Of a DNA stretch of 64,000 nucleotides, positions 45,566 through 56,819 are shown one piece after another. The translations under genes were made by a program, and so were the position numbers. The notes beneath the pieces are model-generated. The model made no database searches. It was not told the DNA's origin and worked only from the letters and a program-made list of their open reading frames with translations. This DNA comes from Saccopteryx bilineata (Eukaryota > Chordata > Mammalia > Chiroptera > Emballonuridae). The DNA lies in the NCBI RefSeq assembly GCF_036850765.1, contig NC_089493.1, positions 125,184,239 through 125,248,238 on the forward strand, given 5' to 3'. Within the stretch, counting starts at the first letter, position 1. The number at the start of each line of letters is the position of its first letter.

Positions 45566-45959
45566 GGCATGATTTTAATTATGTTAAAATTAAAACAACA
45601 AAGGACTAGAAGAAACATCAAGATACAAACCATCATGCCTTGGTATCTTTAATTCTATTTTCTATTTATAATTTGATTGAATGAAGATGTGTTGTTTTAT
45701 AATAACAGATAGAAAGCCATGCTTTTGTGGAGCTCCGTTAACAATGGTAAGGACCAGATCATAAGTAAATAAGCCACAAGTCCAGTGGTGATAACCCAGA
45801 AGAAAAAATAGAGCAGGTTGAGGGTTGAGGAGGTCAGAGGGGCAAGTGGAGGGTCATTTGGTAGAGGCTGCTCAGGCAGATGCCAGGCAGCAGAGACCTG
45901 AAGAGACAGAGGAGGCAGACCTTGTACATGTAGTGAGGAAGGGAAAACAGAGTCAGCAG

Positions 45960-46800
45960 AGTGAGTAGTTTATGTAGAGATACTCAATGCAACATCAGCT
46001 ACAGCAGTAAGAAGTTAGAAACAATGTAGATAATGAGTAAAGGGCATAGTTAAATAAAATATGGCATGTTTTATCACCGGTTACCATGCAGCACTCAGAA
46101 TAAAACTGCAAATAAGACCACAAAATGCCATGCACCCCTTCCATATTAGTAGGGTCCACATGAGGATGACATCAGGGCTGGCCAGTCACCTGGGAGAAGT
46201 GGTGCTCAAATCAAGGCTAGGCACAGCACCGCTGTACCCAGCATTGCAGAGAGGCAATTTAGCTATAATGTAGCAAGAGTCTCACAAATGTTTATACTTG
46301 TTTAAGGAGCAATTCTCTTTTGAGAAATCTATCCTCACATGGTCTAAAAGTGGACAAAGAAAACCATGCTGTTACTTAAAATAGTGAAAAATTGGAAATG
46401 GTTTCATTGTTCAAAATTTAGGTAATGGTTAAGTAAAATATATTATATTCATGTGATGAAATACTATGAGGCCCTCAATAGTGTGTTTTGAAGAGGTTTT
46501 TTTTAATACGATAGGATAACTTTTATGATATAATGTTAAACAAAAAAAAAGTCCATACTCAAAAATTGTGTACAGTGTCATGTAGGAAAAGAAAAATATC
46601 CTTAGGTAAAACAGGAAATAAATGTGTTCAATATGTTATTCACAGCTGCCTCTAGGTAAGAACATAGTTGTTGCTATTGGTCTGTTTTTTGTTTTTTTGT
46701 TCTTTTACTTCTTTTTTCTTTCCTGAACCTTACAAGTTTTATACAAAGAACACATTATTTTGACAACTATAAAAATAATAAAATTTAAAACTTTAAATAT
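45960..46800 (+). repeat. old L1/HAL1-type 3' remnant
   Basis: 'gaagttagaaacaatgtaga', 'agggcatagttaaataaaat', 'tcatgtgatgaaatactatg' and 'tatgatataatgttaaacaa' are diverged sense 3'-end phrases of L1M/HAL1-like elements. Confidence 0.5.
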
Positions 46801-46824
46801 TACTTGTTGGAAAAAAACACAGAA

Positions 46825-46858
<34 letters not shown>

Positions 46859-46861
46859 CGC
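46825..46861. repeat. (TG)n(CG)n microsatellite
   Basis: About 13 TG units followed by 5 CG units, a strongly alternating purine-pyrimidine tract. Confidence 0.95.
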
Positions 46862-47624
46862 TCATGCACGCAAAAGTGGAGATAAGAATAGAATATTCTT
46901 TGAATAAAACTGGCTGTAGAGAATTTATTTTGTAAAGATGGTGCATAAATGGAGAGTAAAATTATAATTTTTAACTGTTGTTTATGTTGCACTGCGGTTT
47001 GGGTGCTGGCAGAGGTCCGACCTGGTTCGTAAGCCATGAGGGAAGTACCGGTGGAGAGGACAGAGCTGAGAATGCAGGACAGAGGGGCCGCTGGTGAACA
47101 GAGCAGCAGGCTAGCAAGGCCCAACAGAGCCCTCTCTCCTCAGAGCGAATATGTCCCAGATGACAAAGAAATGTCACCCTGGACACTGAGAAATAGAGTG
47201 GCCATACCCCCAAGCGTGGGGCATTAGTCCTTGCTGTGAAGTCTGCCAGGCTGAGCCCAGGAACTAAATAGGGGCTAGTTCCACTCCACCCTTGAATCCA
47301 AATAGCTCGGGGAATCAGAAGGAAAGGCAGAAAAGCGTTTGGCTCACCCCAGAAATAACATCTGTCTCAAGGCACTGGGCTGCACTGACCAGAGGAGCAA
47401 AAAGCCCCCTCATCCACACCCCACTCCACTCTGTCTACATCTAGAAATCAGGCTCCCAGGACAGATCGTACTACTTGGTACTGTGAGATGAGAGGGGTCA
47501 TGGGAAGGGTAAAGAGAGTGGTGAAGGTGGAGGAAGGAGGCATCCTGGCAGCTCTGAGTGGGAAGGGGCAGATCAGAGATGAAACAATAAAACAAATGCC
47601 CGTGAGATCCTAAAACTCAGGTAG
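46862..47624. other. unique non-coding DNA
   Basis: No gene or repeat recognised. Confidence 0.5.
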
Positions 47625-48020
47625 GGGGAATAGATAAACAAACTCCAGCACCTCCAGACAATGGAATGCTACTCTGCAGTGAAAAGGACCAAATTACTGA
47701 TAGATGCAACAACCTGAATTTTGAAGACATTTTGTGAAGTGAGAGAAGCCAGTCTCAAAAGTTTACATATTGTATGGTTCTCTTGATGGGACATTTTCCA
47801 AGAGATAAAACTATGGGGATGGAGATGAGATCGATAGGGTAGCCACCACAGTTACAGGTGGGGGTGAGTGGTGGGTGGCCACAGGAGAAGTCTTTTTGGA
47901 GTTATAGAATTGGCGCTGTGATTATAAGAATCTACACATGAGCTAAAATTCCTAGGACTGTACATCAAAAGAAAAGGGGCAATTTTAGTGTATGATTTTT
48001 AAAATAAAATGGATAATAAT
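47625..48020 (+). repeat. L1 3' UTR remnant
   Basis: 'caatggaatgctactctgca', 'gaagtgagagaagccagtct', 'catattgtatggttctcttg', 'ggtgggtggccacaggagaa' and 'gtgattataagaatctacac' follow an L1MB-like 3' end. Confidence 0.68.
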
Positions 48021-48196
48021 AATAATAAACTCTGAATGACAGAAAAGAGATCAAGGTTGGCAGGAGTTGTAGTAATGTCGACTACAAAGGATCAGCATGA
48101 GGTCATATGGGGACGGGATAGAAATGAAAAAAAAAATGTTTTGTATCCTGATCATGGTGGTAATCAGAGGGCTAAGCATGTGTCAGGCTATAGAAC

Positions 48197-48529
48197 CAGC
48201 CTGACCAGGCGGTGGTGCAGTGGGTAGAGCATCGAACTGGGATGCAGAGGACCCAGGTTCGAGACTCCGAGGTTGCCAGCTTGAGCGTGGGCTCATCTGG
48301 TTTGAGCAAGGCTCACCAGCTTGGACCTAAGGTCACTGACTCGAGCAAGGGGTTACTCAGTCTGCTGCAGGTCCACAGTCAAGGCACATATGAGAAAGCA
48401 ATCAATGAACAACTAAGGTGTTGCAACAAAAAAATTGATTGATGCTTCTCATCTCTTTCTCTGTTCCTGTCTGTCTGTCCCTAACTATCCCTCTCTCTGA
48501 CTCTCTCTCTGTCCCTGTAAAAAAAAATG
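48197..48529 (+). mobile_element. bat tRNA-derived SINE, long subtype
   Basis: Begins 'cagcctgaccaggcggtggt', B box GGTTCGAGACT, body 'gtcaaggcacatatgagaaa', tail of TGTC/CT units and oligo-A. Flanking duplication tatagaac (48,189-48,196 and 48,530-48,537). Same subtype as 24,843. Confidence 0.95.
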
Positions 48530-48537
48530 TATAGAAC

Positions 48538-49594
48538 TATATATCAAAGAATGAATTTTACTGGATGTAAATTAAAATCAAATAAATAAAATTTTAAAAC
48601 TTTCATGAACAGTTCTGAAATCTTAGTGGGGGGTAATGCACATTGATTTATGCCTCCGGATCTGGATTTCACCCATACATTTTACCTTGAAGAAAAAAAC
48701 TTAGTGAATGGAATAAAGTCAGTAATCAAATTCACAATAAAAGAAAACTTTTATTTTTCATTGCGATGAAAAATAACTAATGAACAACAATATCTAATGA
48801 ACAAACACTTATCCTAGAAACAGTTTTTGAAATTTCAAAAATGAAAACATGCCTTATGAGTATTTAGGATTAAAAAAAAATCAAGTTTGCTTCAAATTTC
48901 CCAATAGTTCCAATCACCAGAAGAAAATGGAACTGTTTTTCTTGTTGGGGAGAAAGGCGAAGTCCCAGAACTCTCCAGCCAAACAATTTGTTTTCATTTG
49001 GGAGGTCAACAAAAAGTCAGTGTAAGCCTCAAAAAATATACCACCCACCTGTCCCTCCTAGAAATAAAATATATTTCAAAAACATTCTCTAATCATCTTA
49101 GAGAAAAATCAAAATGAAAAATTCAAGCAAGAAAATGTAATAACACAAAATGATTAGGGACAAACATTAATATCAATGAAAACATCAAATCAATGCAAAA
49201 GGAAGAAAAAAATCATGAAAGACAGGATACATATGTTTTTAAAATAACTGAGAAAATACTGGATTATTAAACTAATTAAATTAACAAATTCATAAAGTAA
49301 ATATAGATGTAAAAATTCAAAGTACAATAGAAGGCACTGCATTTGACAGTCTATGAAGAGGACACTTCTCCGTGACTTACTAGGATTGGCACCATGAACA
49401 TAGGAATCATGTAATAGGAGGAGGTCCAATGATGTAATCTAGCATCTCAGTGCCAATTTTTATTTGATGATTTAGATATATTCTGAATTAATTTAAATGC
49501 TCTGAGAATATTAAGAACAGAAAGACATTTTTTCTAACGTGATAAAGATTTTCTCTCAAACCACAGACAAGCCACTGAAATCAGTTCTAGGATG
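48538..49594. other. A/T-rich non-coding DNA
   Basis: An A-rich texture suggests decayed LINE sequence, but no family can be named. No open frame with a domain. Confidence 0.4.
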
Positions 49595-49950
49595 CAACAT
49601 AAATGAACCTTGAGGACATAATGCTAAGTGAAGCAAAGCAGTCACAAAAGGCTAAATGCTGTACAATTCCATTCATTTGAGGTACCTAGAGTGGTCACAT
49701 TCACAGAGACAGAAAGTAGAGTGAGGCTGGGGGGAGGCGATGGGAAAGTGGAGAATGGGAAATTTTTTGTCTAATGGGTATAAAGTTTCAGTTTTAAAAC
49801 ATGAAAAGAGTTATGGAGATGGATGGTCATGATGGTTGTACAAAGTCATGAATATACTTAATATCATTGAACTGTTGCTTAAAAATTGTTACTATGGTGA
49901 ATTCTATGTTAAATGTATATTTCACCACAATAAAATAAATTTTATTAAAG
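49595..49950 (+). repeat. L1 3' UTR remnant
   Basis: 'ccttgaggacataatgctaa', 'aatgctgtacaattccattc', 'gaggtacctagagtggtcac', 'ctatgttaaatgtatatttc' and 'accacaataaaataaa' are classic L1MA/L1MB 3' end phrases. Confidence 0.75.
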
Positions 49951-50107
49951 ACTGGAAGAAATTAAAAATAATGTGTTTGAGATTATAAATGATTATTTTT
50001 TCTTATCTCTTCTCAAACTATTCATAATGCCATGTGTCTTCTATAATTTAAAAAATAAATGGAAAACCCAACCCAAACTAAAAATGTGCTTTAAGAATGC
50101 TAATAAC

Positions 50108-50235
50108 AACTTTCGTTGACTTAGCCCCTACTCTGTGCAGCTGCTTGATAGGGACTGTAGAATTGTGATCTAATTCTGCAGCTCTTCTGCAGAGCTGATG
50201 CCTTGGACACATGACGAAACTGGGTCTTGTTGGAC
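50108..50235 (-). repeat. MIR SINE remnant
   Basis: Diverged antisense MIR with 'cccctactctgtgcagctgc' and 'gacacatgacgaaactgggt'. An L2-type remnant may follow at 50,290-50,400 ('gagctcctactacgctccca'). Confidence 0.5.
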
Positions 50236-50511
50236 CATGTGAAGAATTCAAAATTATTTTCTAAGAGGCCCACATAGTGGTGGGCATACCCAGCTCCTAG
50301 CAGAAGCTTTCATTGAGCTCCTACTACGCTCCCATCTGTGCTGGATAGGGCAGGTATTCGAGGCAGAGAAAGCAACAACAAAGACAGCAGGTAGCACAGC
50401 TGAAGTGCCAGAGGGGACCTTTGGGTGGAAGGCTATGATCACCCTGGGTGAACTGTACCTGTGACATTGTGGGGAGCTGATGAGGGTTTATGAAGTGAAG
50501 GTGGTGGTTAT

Positions 50512-50835
50512 AGACTGACCAGGCAGTGACGCAGTGGATAGTGTCAGATTGGGACACAGAGGACCCAAGTTCGAAACCCCAAGGTCGCCAGCTTGAGCAT
50601 GGGCTCATAGACATGACCCCATGGTCACTAGCTTGAGCCTAAAGGTCGCTGGCTTGAAGCCCAAGATCAATCACTGGCTTGAGCAAGCAGTCACCGGCTC
50701 AGCTGCCCCCCCCCCCCCCAGTCAAGGCACGTATGAGAAAGCAATTGATGATCAACTAAGGTGCTGCAATAACAAGTTGGTGCTTCTCGTGTTTCTCCTT
50801 TCCTGTCTGTCTGTCTATATCTCTTGCTAATAAAT
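50512..50835 (+). mobile_element. bat tRNA-derived SINE, long subtype, older copy
   Basis: Head 'actgaccaggcagtgacgca', B box region 'caagttcgaaaccccaaggt', an expanded middle with repeated 'tcgctggcttga'-type units, and the 3' body 'gtatgagaaagcaattgatg'. It carries an internal C15 run at 50,706-50,720 that the sister copies lack. No clear duplication found. Confidence 0.88.
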
Positions 50836-51640
50836 AAATGAATTGATTTATTAATTAAATCTCTAGTTAAATGGTAAATAGACTGGGGGAGAGGATGAGA
50901 AGCTTCTAGGAGCAAGGCCATTAGTGAAGGTGGCACAATCAGTTCTCAGCAGAGGAAGGGCTCCCAGAGCAGGGAGGACACAGGCACTGCCTGAGCAGAT
51001 GAGCCAGACAGACAGGTGCAGAGCCTCAGGAGGGTCTTGCATCATGGTGGGGCTCTCCAAGATTTGGAAAACTGGCCACCTGTGGAGACTGTTTACATCT
51101 GGGAACCTCCTTTCATGTAAGAGACTTTACAGATAGATGTTTGAAAGAATGCGGCAACAAATGTAGCACCATGTCTTAAGTTGGACAATATAAAATTGCC
51201 ATTTTGTATACTAGAATGCAGCCACATGTCAGGGTTTGTAGCCAATCTGTAGTGTGGTCTCGCATTCTTGTCTAAAAAGAAAAAGGAAAACAAGATGACA
51301 TGATCAAGTTCACTGGAGTGACAGGAAGACACTGGAGTGGTGTGGGGTTGGGGTGGGTAGGCAAGCCAGAGGTTTTATTTCCACTTTAACAACATGCTTC
51401 TATACAGCTTACCTTCATTATAGTCGGTAGATGGCTGTTTTTGAAATAAAGGGAAATTCAGTAAATACGGGAGTTGCATTAAGTGTGTTTTAACACTTCA
51501 AGGCTGATTCTGATCTTGGTTCTGTCATCAAACTAAGGTATGACCTCACTCAGTCATCCCTTCTTATGTTAACTGGGGGTTGGGTTAGATTGGCAATCCC
51601 AAACCTGGACGTACAGGAAAATCTCCTAGAGACCTTTGCC
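50836..51640. other. unique non-coding DNA
   Basis: No gene or named repeat recognised. Confidence 0.45.
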
Positions 51641-51737
51641 AAAGAAAAGAAAAGAAAAGAAAAGAAAAGAAAAGAGAAGAGAAGAGAAGAGAAGAGAAGA
51701 GAAGAGAAGAGAAGAGAAGAGAAGAGAAGAGAAGAAA
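51641..51737. repeat. (AAAGA)n(GAAGA)n pentanucleotide tract
   Basis: About 97 bp of pure purine pentamers. The first third is AAAGA units and the rest GAAGA units, with a sharp switch at about 51,674. A mirror-symmetric polypurine tract able to form triplex DNA. Confidence 0.95.
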
Positions 51738-52040
51738 ACCTAGCAAGCCTGGAAGTTATATTTTGAATGGTCCCTCCCCAGGTGACTGATAACCAGCCAG
51801 GTATGGGGACCCCTGGCCCCAAGGTTGGGAGGTTTCCTTCCAGTTGTCCTATTACTTTATTCCATATTTGTTGTTGCTTTTATCTTTCCCTCTTTGAGTT
51901 TAGCCCCAACCCAATAAGACATTCAATTCTATATCACAGAAACATCTGACAGAATCCTTCTAGCACCCGACCCATTCAGCAAGGGAAGACCGTAGACAAA
52001 GTAGAATATGTATATGAATGCTTAAATGCTTCAAATGGGT
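51738..52040. other. unique non-coding DNA
   Basis: Nothing recognised. Confidence 0.4.
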
Positions 52041-52390
52041 TAAGCATTTGGTTTTCCTCAGATTATTTTTTTGCATGAATATCAACCATTTCACATTTGG
52101 AATCCTTCTGCAAACAGAGCAGTTTGTCTTTGTGTTTGCTCATTTAAAAACAAATATTTGCCTGCCAAGCAAATACTGTCTCTTAGGATGTGCTATTAAT
52201 AGGATAATTAGGCAGCCGGTAATGAAAAGGATTGCTGGCAATTATGGCAAGATTTGTTTTGGCATTTGAAGGCAGCTACAGAGGCTGGAGTGCTAAAATC
52301 TACCTTGGAGTTAATTAGTGCAATTAGAACACACCTGAAAAAATAGCCCAGCTAATGAACTACTTCACTTTACTTTTAAAGTGACATCAG
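52041..52390. promoter_or_regulatory. candidate conserved non-coding element
   Basis: Repeat-free A/T-rich block with homeodomain-type words ('ggagttaattagtgcaatta' at 52,308; 'ataggataattaggcagcc' near 52,200). It also has an inverted 'atttgcctgccaagcaaat' near 52,156, whose arms ATTTGC and GCAAAT are complementary. The texture resembles a developmental enhancer. Not testable without alignment. Confidence 0.35.
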
Positions 52391-52584
52391 CACTCAGCAG
52401 TTCCCAGGTTGCCTGGGCAATCCCAGCCCCTGCTGTTTCTACTGTGACAGAGGGCTGTGGACAAGACAGAGAGCCTGACTGCCTGCCTTCACTTTTCATG
52501 AGCTCATCGTCCATGGGCTCTTCTCTTTCAATACTACCCCTGCCTCACCCCAGTTTGTTTGAAAGCAAGTTCTGTTTTTTCTTG

Positions 52585-52735
52585 CTTGAGCCTCATGATA
52601 ACCCTTTGAGATATATGAGCAAGGTTTAGCGTTTAGGGGTTTCTCTGCCATTTTTCAGATAAGGAAATTGAGGACCAGAGATGCCCAAGGGTTTCTTAAG
52701 GCCGTAGATAAGGTCAGAATTCATAACCTAGGATT
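52585..52735 (-). repeat. MIR SINE fragment
   Basis: 'gccatttttcagataaggaa' followed by 'attgaggaccagagatgccc' is the antisense MIR core. Confidence 0.62.
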
Positions 52736-53139
52736 GAGAAAAATTAGAGAGTAATCCAGACACATCTGTCTGCACAAAATGCTGAACTTGCAGGGACTTC
52801 GAGGCTCTCTGACCCGTGACCCCGGCTAACTTCACTGGCAACAGGACATGAATCTGAAATAGCTTCACTCATTCAGCTTAGAAAATAGTCTCAAACTTAC
52901 CCTTACCCTTCCCTCTTCCCTGCTGGCCTGCTCCTTCCCACGACTCATTCTCAGCGACATTCCCTTCGTGAGCATGCAGGCAAGGCGATGTGTGGGCATT
53001 GGTGGCCATAGCACACATCAAACATACTGGCCAGTGTGTGTGTGGCTGCATGGGCACTTGAGGGTACATGGAAATTAGGGTCGGTGTACACACACACCCT
53101 GAGGGGGGAAGCGTTAGAGCAGTAAAGAGGAGAAGAAGA
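52736..53139. other. unique non-coding DNA
   Basis: Nothing recognised beyond chance frames. Confidence 0.45.
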
Positions 53140-53350
53140 GTGGCAGTCAGACTAAGGCATGCTCTGCAATATGAGGCAAGTTATTCAACCAGTTTAAAGT
53201 CTTAGGTTTCTCATCTAAAACATGGGAATAGAATTGATATCCACCGCACAGGTTCAGCTTTACGGGTTCAGTGAGCCCTTTCTCGCGTGCTGGCCCGTCA
53301 TCATCACCACTATGATTATCACAGTTAATGCAGTTGTGAGCTGTGCTTCC
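53140..53350 (+). repeat. MIR SINE fragment
   Basis: 'aggcaagttattcaaccagt', 'ttaggtttctcatctaaaac' and 'atgggaatagaattgatatc' follow the sense MIR core. Confidence 0.6.
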
Positions 53351-54137
53351 CTGCTAGCCGTGCATGACCAAACACTGGGGTTATCTCATTCAGACCTTTG
53401 GGGCAGTTCAGTGGGACAACGAGGAAAGGAGCCCTGGAAAGCCCAGGGAGACCGCACTCTTCCTAGACCCTTGAGCCCAGTTCTCTACTAACCTGCAGAA
53501 TCCCACCAGAGACAGGATAGGGACTCAGGCCTGATTGTTACTATCTCCTGCACTTCATCCACCAGAATCTTTGTCTTCAAAGGCAAACAGCTGCGCAGAT
53601 AGCTATTCATCAGGAACCTTGCCCACACTTTCTTTGTTTTCTTTTTAATTAAAATTGTATTTTTTAATTACAGTTTACTTTCAACATTATTTTGAATAAG
53701 TTCCAGGTGTAAAGATAGTGTTTAAGCAATCATATACTTTACACAGTGTTCCCCTGATATTCCAGTACCCACCTGACACCATACAGTTATTACAATGTTA
53801 TTGACTGTACTCCCTATGCTGTCCTTTGCACCCCATGACTATTCTGTAACTTCCTATTTGTACTTCTTAATCCCTTCACCTTTTTCACCCAGCCCCAATC
53901 CCCTTCCCTCTGTCAACCATCAGTCCATTCTCTGTATTTATGAGTCTGTTTCTGTTTTATTTGTTTGTTTATATTATCCTTTAGATTCTAGATGTAAGTG
54001 AAATCACACAGTATTTGTTTTTTTCTGACTGGTTTATTTCACTTAGGTCCATCTGAGTTATCACAAATGGTAAGATTTCATTCTTTTTATGGCTGAGTGA
54101 TATGCCATTGTATATACATATGCCACTTCTTCTTTAT

Positions 54138-54404
54138 TCACTCATCTGATGGGCATTTAAGCTGCTTCCAAACCTTGGCTATTGCAAATAATACTGCAAT
54201 GAGCACAGGGATGCCTATATTTTTCCAAATTGGTGTTTCAGGTTTCTTCAGATATATTCTCAGAAGTAGAATCACTGGGTCATAACGGAGTTCCATTTTT
54301 ATTTTTTGAGGAATCTCCATACTGTTTTTTATAATGGCTTCACCTATCTGCATTCCCACCATCAGTGCAGGAGGGTTCCCTTTTCTCCACATCCTCACCA
54401 GCAC
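54138..54404 (-). pseudogene. L1 ORF2 C-terminal fragment
   Basis: An open remnant of the ORF2 C-terminal region. It retains the stretch resembling '[16 protein letters not shown]' and ends with 'FAIAKVWKQLKCPSDE', which parallels the conserved 'FTIAKTWNQPKCP' region of L1 ORF2 near the cysteine-rich domain. Frames on both sides are closed by stops. Confidence 0.8.
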
Positions 54405-54995
54405 TTGTTGTTTGCTGACTCATTAATGATAGCCATTCTGACAGGTGTAAGGTGCTATCTCATTGTGGTTTTAATTTTCATTTCTTTGATGACTAGTGAT
54501 GTTCAGCATCTTTTCATATGTCTATTGAAAATCTGTATTTTCTCTTTGGAGAAGTGTCTGCTCAGTCAGTCCTCTGACCATTTTTTAATTAGACTTTGTT
54601 GTTGGTTTTGCATTGTATGAGTCCTTTATACATTTTGGATGTTAAACCCTTGTTGGATGTATCATTGGCAAATATTTTCTTCCATTCAGCAAATTGTCTT
54701 TGTTTTATTGATGGTTTCTTTTACTGTGGAAAAACTTTTTAGTTTGATGTAGTCCCATTTGTTTATTTTTTTCTTTTGTTTCCCTTGTCTGAAGAGATAT
54801 ATCAGAAAAAAAAAACTATTCCTAAAAAAATGTCAGCAATTTTATTGCATATGTTTTCTTCTAGGAGTTTTATGGTTTGGGGTCTTACATTTAAGTCTTT
54901 AATCCATTTTGAGTTTGTTCTTGCATATGGTACAAGAAGGTGGTCTACTTTCAAACTTTTTTAATGTATTTGTTCAATTTTTCACATCATTTATT

Positions 54996-55371
54996 ATTAG
55001 GCCAGTGGTTTTCTTTTTTTTTTTTTTTAACATTTTTTTCTACAGTAAATTTTTTTTTAATATTTTATTTATTGATTTTTTAGAAAGAGCGGAGTGAGAG
55101 AGAGAGACAGAGAGAGAGAGAAGGGGAAGGAGCAGGAAGCATCAACTCCCATATGTGCCTTGACCAGGCAAGCCCAAGGTTTTGAACCGGCGACCTCAGT
55201 GTTCCAGGTTGATGCTTTATCCCACTGCGCCACCACAGGTCAGGCATTAGGCCAGTGGTTTTCAACTGCTGGTCCACAGACCAGTGCCCATCTGCCAGAA
55301 ATTTCATGCCAGTCATGAAAGAGTTAACCACCCTGATGTTGTACATTGCAGACCAGGGGTTGAAAATGAGA
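54996..55371. mobile_element. hAT-type element carrying a SINE, inside L1
   Basis: The element starts CAGTGGTTTTC (55,003), is interrupted by a SINE (55,014-55,245), resumes after the duplicated target and ends near 55,371 with 'gttgaaaatgag', a decayed complement of the start. Interior text 'cagaaatttcatgccagtca' and 'gagttaaccaccctgatgtt' matches a common mammalian hAT non-autonomous element. The L1 text continues on either side. Confidence 0.75.
55014..55245 (-). mobile_element. bat tRNA-derived SINE, short subtype, perfect TSD
   Basis: Antisense copy with a T-rich tail, a GA tract, 'gcaggaagcatcaactccca', 'tatgtgccttgaccaggcaa' and the head end 'cactgcgccaccacaggtca'. A perfect 18-bp duplication attaggccagtggttttc (54,996-55,013 and 55,246-55,263) includes the start of the hAT element, proving the SINE came after it. 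Confidence 0.95.
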
Positions 55372-55872
55372 GTAATAGATTATCTTTGCCCCATTGTATA
55401 TTCTTGCCTCCTATGTCAAATATTAATTGACTATAAAGGTGTGAGTTTATTCCTTGGCTCTCTATTTTGTTTCATTGATCTATGTATCTATTTTCATGCC
55501 AATACCATGCTGTTTTGATTACTATATACTTGTAGTATAGTTGAATATCAGGTAATATGATACCTCCAACTTTATTCCTCTTTCTCATAATTGCTGTGGC
55601 TATTTGGGATCTTTCGTGATCCTATAAAAATTTTTGTATTATTTGTTCTAGTTCTATGAAAAATGCCATTGCTATTTTAATAGAAATTACATTGACTCTA
55701 TAGGTTGCTTTGTGTAGTATGAATATTTTAATGATGTTAATTGTTCCAATCCATAAGTGCAGCATATATGCTTCTATTTATTTGTATTTTCTTTAATTTC
55801 TTCTGTCAGTATCTTACAATTGTTTGAGTACAGGTCTTTTACCTCTGGTTAAATTTATTCCTAGGTAGGTTT

Positions 55873-56007
55873 TTATGCAATTGTATATGGGATTGTTTTC
55901 TTAGTTTCTCTTCCTGATAGTTCACTATTGAAGAATAAAAATGTAACTGATTTTTGAATATGTATTTTGTATCCTACTACTTTACTGAATTTATTTATTA
56001 GTTCTAG

Positions 56008-56058
<51 letters not shown>

Positions 56059-56187
56059 GGAATCTTTAGGGTTCTCTACATACAGTGTCATATTGTCTGC
56101 AAATAATGACAATTTTACTTCTCCCTTTTCAATTTGGGTGCCTTTTATTTCTTCTTTTTGTCTGATTGTTTTGACAAGGATTTCCAA
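55873..56187 (-). pseudogene. L1 ORF2 reverse transcriptase fragment with TG-repeat insertion
   Basis: Encodes the palm-domain catalytic region. The motif reads FADN where active L1 has FADD, so the second catalytic aspartate is lost. It is followed by 'MTLYVENPKDS', then a His-Thr repeat from the (TG)n tract, then 'VLELINKFSKVVGYKIH', which is standard ORF2. The TG expansion therefore sits between two conserved ORF2 blocks without breaking the frame. Confidence 0.85.
56011..56057. repeat. (TG)n microsatellite inside L1 ORF2
   Basis: About 23 TG units replacing a short segment of ORF2 just after the conserved ENPKDS-type residues. Confidence 0.96.
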
Positions 56188-56552
56188 TACTATGTTAAAT
56201 AAGAGTGGTGAAAATGAACACCCCTGTCTTGTTCTTGATCTTAACAGAAATGCTTTTCATTTTTCCCCAGTGATTATGATGTTAGCTATGGGTTTGTGAT
56301 ATATGCCTTTATTATGTCGAGATACGTTCTCTCTTTTCCCACTTTTCTGAGAGTTCTTATCATAAATGAGTACCGGACTTTGTCAAAATTTTCTTTTTTG
56401 TATCTATTGATTTGATCAGATGACTTTTATCCTTCATTTTGTTTACATGGTCTTAATTGCAATGTGGGTATTATACCAACTTTGCATTCCAAGAATAAAT
56501 ACCACTTGATCATAATATAAAATCTTTTTAATGTATTGTAGAATTCAGTTTG

Positions 56553-56819
56553 CTAATATTTTGTTGAGGATGTCTTCCCTTCTCTTGAATTTTTTCTGAA
56601 TAGTTTGAGAAGGATAAGTTTTAGTTTTTCTTTAAATATTTGGTAAATTTTATCTGTGAGGCCATCTGGGCCAGGATTTTTGTTTGTTAGGAATTTTTTG
56701 GTTACTACTTTAATTTTGTTGGTTGTAATTGGCCTGTTCATATTTTCTGTTCCTTCTTTATTTAGTCTTGGAAGATTGTATGCTTCTAGAAATTTATCTA
56801 TTTCTTCCAGATTGTCCAA
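56553..56819 (-). pseudogene. L1 ORF2 reverse transcriptase N-terminal fragment
   Basis: Carries the recognisable ORF2 series 'LPRLNKEGTENMNRPIT' and 'KNPGPDGLTDKIYQIFKE' (the conserved KSPGPDGF region), then closes soon after. Diverged from active L1 and broken on both sides. Confidence 0.88.
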
